Assembly: GCA_965261955.1 (NCBI GenBank)
Contig: CBDHEM010000062.1
Coordinates: 1 to 64,000 of the forward strand
Reading direction: 5' to 3'
Source of the DNA: JABAAI01 sp965261955
Lineage (GTDB): Bacteria > Spirochaetota > Leptospiria > Leptospirales > Leptonemataceae
Length of the DNA: 64,000 bases
In this document: one piece after another, positions 24,101 through 33,100 of the stretch
How the letters are laid out: each line of letters opens with the position of its first letter
Numbering within the stretch: position 1 is the stretch's first letter
Translations under genes and position numbers: made by a program
The notes under the pieces: model-generated
What the model was told of the DNA's origin: nothing
The model's input: the letters and a program-made list of their open reading frames with translations, nothing else
Database searches by the model: none

Positions 24101-27100
24101 GCATGCCTTGAATACTTCACTAAGGTAGTAAACCAGACTCCAAGCATGCCTTGAATACTTCACTAAGGTAGTAAACCAGACTCCAAGCATGCCTTGAATC
24201 CTTCACTAAGGTAGTAAACCAGACTCCAAGCATGCCTTGAATACTTCACTAAGGTAGTAAACCAAACTCCAAGCATGCCTTGAATCCTTCACTAAGGTAG
24301 TAAACCAGACTCCAAGCATGCCTTGAGTACTTCACTAAGGTTGTAAACCAGACTCCAAGTGAAGGTGTCGCCAAACCACAAATTATGTTGACGATTCGTA
24401 CCATAAAGAATGACTTGCACTTGGTTCAGCTATTTCGTTTGTGGAGTTCTCGCGCCTGGTCTACTGTTACCATTTCCAAAAGAGGCCGTAGCTGTTCCTC
24501 TACGAAAGTATCTGCTGTATTGTTCTCCTGTGTTATGTTGCCAATCAATCCTCTAAAGGAAGCGCTGTCAACCGTAGCAACAAGATAAGGATGTTCAGAT
24601 TATTTTGTAATGTACAACATGGTGTACATGGGTACAGTCAACATATTAACAATAAACAAGTTAGATGGTGTTTAAATGTCTAGGAGACCCTCCATTATCA
24701 GCTCACACTTGATATAGTCCCCCACTTCTTCACCGCTGCTGAACTGTACAGATACAACATGACACACAAACGAGAGAAAAATACACTTGAAATGAGCAAA
24801 AATGTTTTATTTAAAAACACCAGCTATACTGGATTGACGTGTTGATAGGAATGGAAACAAGGCTGTACCCATGCAGACCACAACACGCTAGATTCCTTTA
24901 CCATTTAAAATCATATACACCAATATTGTGCAGGTTTTAAAATCATGGAGTGCTTGTACAACCACAAAGTCATAATATTGGTGTATTTGATTTTAAATGA
25001 GAAAGGTGGTCTAACTGGCTGTGGCCTTCATGGGTACAGTCTTGTTTCCATTCCTTATTAACAGGTCCATCTAGTATAGTTGGTTGTTGTCTGTTAAAGA
25101 ATAGCACTATAGAGCACACTGTCAAACGGATATTCTAATCACCCTCCCACAAGTATGCTAGTTTCATTGTGGCAGTTCTAGGAAATGTAATTTCTATATT
25201 CAGAATGTGGTAAATGCATGGTGGGGAGCAAGGTAGGTTGGTCTGACCACGAGAAAGATCTAAAAAAAAAACCATTCAAAAGCAGCTCACACTTAGCGTC
25301 CGGAGTTGGTGAGTTTTCTCTTTCTTAGTGGGCCACCTGTATTGAAAGATCACAGGGAATTGTAGCTGTAGGAAGCTGAGATGGCTAAGACGGTAATCTC
25401 TGTGGTGAGTTCTTCACACTCAGATGGATGACAGTTTTTGGTGGTCAACCAGATTATAGATACTCCCTCTCACAAAGGGATTTTTTGTGCTGATGTAAGA
25501 CAGATACTTCTGTGTAGTTGGGTATGTCTATGTATTGCCTATGTATGTATGTGTGTGTGTGTGTTTGTCCAAACAAAGGAATCGGGGAGGGTTCACTTTC
25601 TACCTCTATTTTGGCCTTATTTCGCTGACGAAATACCGCGAACATCTTTATGGAATTTAGTGGCTGACCTTCGCAATGCAACAGTTATACTTGAAAGGGT
25701 TCAAACACTGTCCAGCGAAGACATGTGGCAGTGTGTGGGTGGATGCCGATGTCAACTTACACATATACTCAGTGTAGCATTTTTCCGTAGGCAAGCCGTG
25801 CATGAAATAATTATTCAACGCTTTACCAGCATTTGGGCGTACTCTTGGACTAACGTTTGCTGTGCTGATTTTGTTGGCTGTGGAAGAATCAGTTGTCCTT
25901 GATGCTCTCCTCGCTTTATTATCCCCCTTCCTTTTAGTGAGCCTTGCTCTTCCCTGTTCCGCCATTTCTGGGGCAAGCTGTGCTATCTTTTTCTGTCTTT
26001 GTAATTTCTTGCTTCCATCTTTTTCATTTCACTTGTGACACTGAGCCATCCCTTACCAGTGCACTTGTAATACTGAGCCATCCCTTGGCAGTACATTTGT
26101 AACACTGAGCTATCCCTTAGCAGTGCACTTGTAACACTGAGCCATCCCTTGGCAGTACACTTGTAGCACTGAGCTATCCCTTGGCAGTACACTTGTAACA
26201 CTGAGCTATCTCTTAGCAGTACACTTGTAACGCTGAGCCATCCCTTAGCAGTACATTTGTAACACTGAGCTATCCCTTGGCAGTACACTTGTAACACTGA
26301 GCTATCCCTTAGCAGTACACTTGTAACGCTGAGCCATCCCTTGGCAGTGCACTTGTGACACTGAGCCATCCCTTACCAGTGCACTTGTAACACTGAGCTA
26401 TCCCTTGGCAGTGCACTTGTAACACTGAGCCATCCCTTGGCAGTGCACTTGTAACACTGAGCTATCCCTTGGCAGTGCACTTGTAACACTGAGCCATCCC
26501 TTGGCAGTGCACTTGTGACACTGAGCCATCCCTTGGCAGTGCACTTGTAACACTGAGCCATCCCTTAGCAGTGCACTTGTAACACTGAGCTATCCCTTGG
26601 CAGTGCACTTGTAACACTGAGCCATCCCTTGGCAGTGCACTTGTGACACTGAGCCATCCCTTACCAGTGCACTTGTAACACTGAGCTATCCCTTGGCAGT
26701 GCACTTGTAACACTGAGCCATCCCTTGGCAGTACACTTGTAGCACTGAGCCATCCCTTAGCAGTGCACTTGTAACACTGAGCCATCCCTTAGCAGTGCAC
26801 TTGTAACACTGAGCCATCCCTTAGCAGTGCACTTGTAGCACTGAGCCATCCCTTAGCAGTACACTTGTAACACTGAGCTATCCCTTGGCAGTGCACTTGT
26901 AACACTGAGCCATCCCTTGGCAGTGCACTTGTAACACTGAGCTATCCCTTGGCAGTGCACTTGTAACACTGAGCCATCCCTTAGCAGTGCACTTGTAGCA
27001 CTGAGCCATCCCTTAGCAGTGCACTTGCACATGCACAAAATTGTTGTAGAGCGATATATAATGGAGATCATTGATTGCTCTGAGTGACAAACGTATGCAT

Positions 27101-30100
27101 ATATGAATACACGTATGCCTGAGAGAATTTTTTCATGATCATGTAGTGTATCCCTTTACTTGATGATCAGAAAAATAAGTTCACTATAAGGGCGGGGGGG
27201 GGGGGGGGGGAATTATGGCTCCACCTACTTCTGGTTTGTGGTGATGCTGTTTGTTCAGACCTAGTGATCCGTATCCGTTACTTGTCTGTCAAGACAGGTT
27301 ATCAAAATCCCACGTACCACAGGAAGCCAGATGGCAAGGGGTTAATCTCTCTCACATAGCACAGATGACAGTGAGTAATCTCGTGTAGCATAGGTGGCAG
27401 GGGTTTAATCTTACACAGCGCAGATGGCAAGGGGTTAATCTCACATAGCACAGGTGGCAGGTGGTCTCATGCAGTGCATAGTGCATATGTTTTATTAAAG
27501 CCTAGTTCACACTGTGTGTCTCGTTCCATCGTGTCCCAGTGTTCCTGTTGCTGGTCTTCATTTTCTATTGGTCGTAGACTGTTTACAATTTAACAACTGC
27601 TAGTGTTCTTGGTGCACTTTGAACCATTAAAAAATACTACCTCTCTAGCAGCATTCTTCCGCGCATTCACCTTTGCCCTTCTGTCCTTAAAAACCTTGAA
27701 GATACTTCCCATAGGCAGGAAAACTTCCTCACTGCTTATAGTAGCTCTTCCTCATCCATCTCTTCCACGCAACACTCCTTCAAGACTTTAGCTCTAAAAC
27801 ATGCACACCAACCACACCCATTACCAGATCACAAGAACGACAGGAAAGTGTCAAAAACATCGACTGTCATTGGAATAGAACTCGAATCTATTCTAGCGGC
27901 AAGTGCGACAAGACATGATGCGATGAGAAGAAATTGTTGCAGATTTAAAAAAAAAGATTTTTAAACATCGCTACTCGTCGCATCACGTGGCAGGTCCAGC
28001 GACATATTGTGAAGCAGGCTTCATACCTTCTTTTTTTAAGATTAGTCATAATTGAGTAATGGAAGGAGAAGAAAGGGAAGAGGGGAAAGGAGGAGAAGAG
28101 GGAAAGAAATGATGGACAGAAAATAGAAGAGGGTAGCAAGCTGGAGGAGAGGTGTGAGTGGGTGTGGCCTAAAGATGATCTTGCAGTGGCATCAGTAGAC
28201 TAGGAAGGTTGAGTGAGAGTGGTTGGTTTATGAGATCGGTGAGAGGTTGTGTAGTAACCCCTTTCCATAGATTATTTTGTGTGACTTGTGTCTGTGCAGG
28301 TTTACTGAATGGCTTCTGCTATAACGTGCATTATTACAGTATCAGTATGGTCATAATTTATCTCAAATCCCAATCTAGACTTGCTATCTCATACTGCAAA
28401 TCCACAGAGAAGTATCAGCAAGTCTTGACTCTCTCCTCTCCCTCCCTCTCTCTCTCTCTATGTGCACATATGTATGTGTGTGTGCACATGTCTGTGTGTG
28501 TGTGTTGTGTGTGTGTTAAAAACCAGAAGACCCATATGTTGGTTAATGCCTGAGGTCCTACCACACTATTAACCTCGTTAGTCTCTCAAACTTCTTGGAG
28601 TGTCGGTCTTTGCTTGATCTTTCCAAGTCAAAACATGACCACGAGGACACTGACCTCAAGAACAAGAATGAAGCGTCTGCACTGATCATTAAATTTCAAA
28701 CCATAATTTCTAGCCTCTGGGCAATGTCTGATAGCTATTTAGGACAATGTGTTAATCTATCAACAAACGCATAGACAATAGTGCCTCGTATTATTGTTAA
28801 GAAATCTAGACTCTGTGTGTGTGTGTGTACATGTGTGTATATGTGTTCCTGGGGGTGTATATACGCGTGGGGATGTGTACGTGTGTGTATATGTGTACTT
28901 GTGTGTGTGTGTGTGTGTGTGTTAAAATCAGATATGTTTGGTAATAACTGCAGTCCCCACCATTCTGTTCAACTGTCAAGTTCAGGGTCCAATACTCAGT
29001 CACCTGAATGAGGTATCTGTGGGGATGTTGGAGCTGGCAGGTAAGGAGTCAGTCCTGCTGGTGGATGTGATTGCAGATGGGATCTGTTGGAATATTGGAG
29101 CTGGCAGGTGAGAAGTCAGTCCTACTTGTGAATGTGATTGCAGGTGGGATCTGTGGGGATGTTGGCGTGGGGATGTTGGCGCTGGCGGTCAGTCCTACTG
29201 GTGAATGTGATTGCAGATGGGATCTGTGGGGATATTGGAGCTGGCAGGTAAGGGGTCAGTCCTGCTGGTGAATTGATTGCTGATGGGATCTGGAGAGAGA
29301 AAGTTATGCTTAGTGCTTCTCATCCCTCTCCACAGGAAGGAAATTGCACCATCTGTGAGAATATCGGGATATTGCCCTCCATGAGGACTTCTGGCAAGGT
29401 TCCTCTAGCGGCTCCAGCCTAGAGCAGAACTCCCTCTCTGTCAGAGCTCCAGCCTAGAGTAGAATTCCCTCTCGGTAAGAGCTCCATCCTAGAGCAGAAC
29501 TCCCTCTCTTTAAGAGCTCCAGCCTAGAGCAGAACTTCCTCTCTGTCAGAGCTCCAGTCTAGAGCAGAACTCCCTCTCTGTCAGAGCTCCAGCCTAGAGC
29601 AGAACTCCCTCTCTGTCAGAGCTCCAGCCTAGAGCAGAATTCCCTCTCTGTAAGAGCTCCATCCTAGAGCAGAACTCCCTCTCTGTAAGAGCTCCAGCCT
29701 AGAGCAGAACTCCCTCTCTGTCAGAGCTCCAGTCTAGAGCAGAACTCCCTCTCTGTCAGAGCTCCAGCCTAGAGCAGAACTCCCTCTCTGTAAGAGCTCC
29801 ATCCTAGAGCAGAACTCCCTCTCTGTAAGAGCTCCAGCCTAGAGCAGAACTCCCTCTCTGTAAGAGCTCCAGCCTAGAGCAGAACTCCCTCTCTGTGAGA
29901 GCTCCAGCCTAGAGCAGAATTCCCTCTGTAAGTGCTCCATCCTAGAGCAGAACTCCCTCTCTGTAAGAGCTCCAGCCTAGAGCAGAACTCCCTTTCTGTC
30001 AGAGCTCCAGTCTAGAGCAGAACTCCCTCTCTGTCAGAGCTCCAGCCTAGAGCAGAACTCCCTCTCTGTCAGAGCTCCAGCCTAGAGCAGAACTCCCTCT

Positions 30101-33100
30101 CTGTAAGAGCTCCATCCTAGAGCAGAACTCCCTCTCTGTAAGAGCTCCAGCCTAGAGCAGAACTCCCTCTCTGTCAGAGCTCCAGCCTAGAGCAGAATTC
30201 CCTCTCTGTAAGAGCTCCATCCTAGAGCAGAACTCCCTCTCTGTCAGAGCTCTAGCCTAGAGCAGAACTCCCTCTCTGTCAGAGCTCCAGTCTAGAGCAG
30301 AACTCCCTCTCTGTGAGAGCTCCAGCCTAGAGCAGAATTCCCTCTTTAAGTGCTCCAGCCTAGAGCAGAACTCCCTCTCTGTGAGAGCTCCGACCTAGAG
30401 CAGAACTTCCTCTCTGTGAGAGCTCCAGCCTAGAGCAGAATTACCTCTCTGTAAGAGCTCCAGCCTAGAGCAGAATCCCCTCTGTAAGAGCTCCAGCCTA
30501 GAGCAGAACTCCCTCTCGCTGAGAGCTCCAGCCTAGAGCAGAACTTCATCTCTGTGCGACCTCCAGCCTAGAGCCGAACTCCCTCTCTGTGTGAGCTCCA
30601 TCCTTGAGCCGAACTCCCTCTCTGTGAGTGCTCCAGCCTAGAGCAGAACTCCCTCTCTGTGAGAGCTCCAGCCTAGAGCAGAACTCCCTCTCTGTGTGCA
30701 CTCCAGCCTAGAGCCGAACTCCCTCTCTGTGACAGCTTCAGCCTAGAGCAGAACTCCCTCTCTGTGTGAGCTCCATCCTTGAGCCGAACTCCCTCTCTGT
30801 GAGAGCTCAAGCCTAGAGCAGAACTCCCTCTCTGTGAGAGCTCCAGCCTAGAGCAGAACTCCCTCTCGGTGAGAGCTCCAGCCTAGAGCAGAACTCCCTC
30901 TCTGTGTGAGCTCCAGCCTAGAGCCGAACTCCCGCTCTGTGTGAGCTCCAGCCTAGAGCCGAACTCCCTCTCTGTGAGAGCTCCAGCCTAGAGCAGAACT
31001 CCCACTATTTGAGAGTCAATGTGGCTTCCATCAGGGCGGCTCCAGCCTAGAGTAGAACTTCCTCTCTGTGAGACCCACTGTTACTTCCATCAGGGAGGCT
31101 CAAGCCTAGAGCAGAACTCCCTCTCTGTGAGACCCAATGTGGCTTCCATCAGCGTAGAGGGTATGCTGACCAAATGTTCTCTCTTCAGGTTTTGTTGGAG
31201 AAAGCAAAGAAGTTTCACTGATCACATGACATCTGTTTCATCAATCTAAAAAAAAATGGCATATAACTCTCTGGGTGCACTTATTTGTGCTTTGTTCGAG
31301 GACTTGAGATCTGCTGTCAGGTCTTACAAGAAGACCTCAGATGAGTTTGTCATCATTAGTGTTGTCATCAGGGCTGTGTACTGTTTTCCACGCTCTACAA
31401 ACCTCTACTTTGTCGTGGCCGGGAATATTGCACTGGAAGATTGTCAGCTGCAAGGTAGAGGAGTCTGAGAGTGGCTTACCTCCATGCCAAGTTGGTGGGC
31501 AATCACAGGATGTTCCGGCATGAGACTGTGGTCTCTGATCTTGAGGTCACTGATGATATGGCTTTGGTGTTGAATCATGGGATGACCTCCAGTCTGTATT
31601 GGCGGTAGTTACAGTGAAGTATAGGACTTGGTTCTCACCATCAGCTGTAGGGAGATAAATACTCTGGCAATGTTCCATCAGACCTCTACCCATGGCCAGA
31701 ATTTTTTTATTCATCTCTTTCCTAATGATGTCTCTATAAGAGATGGTGTCCAATTTTCATTACGTCAGCAGCATCGTGCAGGACACCTTGCCATGGAGGT
31801 GGATTCTATGGACACTGCAAGGTCTCCAGAGGTCGTTTTCTATGCCATAGCTTCTATTACAACGTAAGATCAAGACTTACACCAAGTTCTGCATCCTCAA
31901 AGCTGATGTCTTGCCTACTCCCCTCTATGGCCTGGAAGGTTTGGGTCCTCCAAGGATCTCAGATTCGTCGCCTTCATGGTTTCATGATGTGACAGCTAAG
32001 AGTCATGCTTGGGGTAACTATCAGGGGGCATGAACCACAATACTTCCCTACGGAGTATGGCTTAAAGAAGCAGAAGCTCTCCTCGGTGCTTTCCCAGTAC
32101 AGACTCTGCTTCCTTGGTCATCTGTCATGGGATGGCAGCTGCCTACCAAAACAGTTGCTGGTTTTGTGTCCCCAAAGAAATATCGATGGATGCAAGAGAC
32201 CTGACGAGATGGGGGCTAGCAGAGACTGGTATGAGTTGGCAGAGAGACACAGTCTTTGGTAACAAGCCATCATGGCGGAGTGTGGAGTCCCTCAGTGTGC
32301 AAGCTGAGGAGGAGGAGAAAGGATGAGAGGAAGAATTTGATAGAGCAGAGACAGCACTTAGCTGTGTCCATCCTTGAGGATGTGTTTTCATGAATGAGGA
32401 TTGTGTAACAAACCATGTGCACGCAAAACACACATGAGCTGTCTCAATGTCAGTTTTGTGGGAAAATGTTACCTATACTGTCTTCATAACCATTTGAGTA
32501 CCAGAGACTTGCAACAGCTAATTTGTTTCTTCGTTCAGTAAAACACGAAAATTGGAAAAGGCTTGTCAACATAATGAACCGAATAAATATCGTGCTACGT
32601 GCAGCGTAACTTCTTGGCTTGTATCACCTCTTCCATATGTGGCAAGCGAAAAACAAAATGACCTACAGAATGGAACTTGAATAGCTTGTAAATCCATTCC
32701 AAATAAAAAGATCTGAAGGCCGTGACTAAGCATTAATGGATACTGTAAAGAAAGTGTTCAGGACCTGTCTGTCAATATGGGCAAGAACAGAGTGGGTGGG
32801 AGTGGAAGGGTGTGGTGATAGCTGATTACCCCCATGCTGGCTGCACAGTGTGGAGTAGGTCAAATAATTATTTGTATTATATAATATGGTGGGGAGTGGT
32901 ACTCATTTTTTAATTTCTAATTGTACGGAAACTCCCAGAAGATAATTAATGTCTAATGATTAGTAAAGGGTCTAGCCACGTGAGACTAAGCTCGAGAGAG
33001 AGAAACGAGGAGATCATGGCTATTAGTCCAATTTATTTCAGCCCGTGAAAAATCCTATTCTCACAATGGGTCAAGTCAGAATCTGTTTGTTTATCAACAT

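Noticed and set aside
25983..27071. Cysteine-rich repeated frames (AQCYKCTAKGWLSVTS)
   Set aside because: They look like a repetitive cysteine protein but are only the 32-bp minisatellite read on the minus strand; frames shift between units and no signal peptide or splice site is present.
28781..29011. Open frame of alternating C/V residues
   Set aside because: It is translation of a TG microsatellite.
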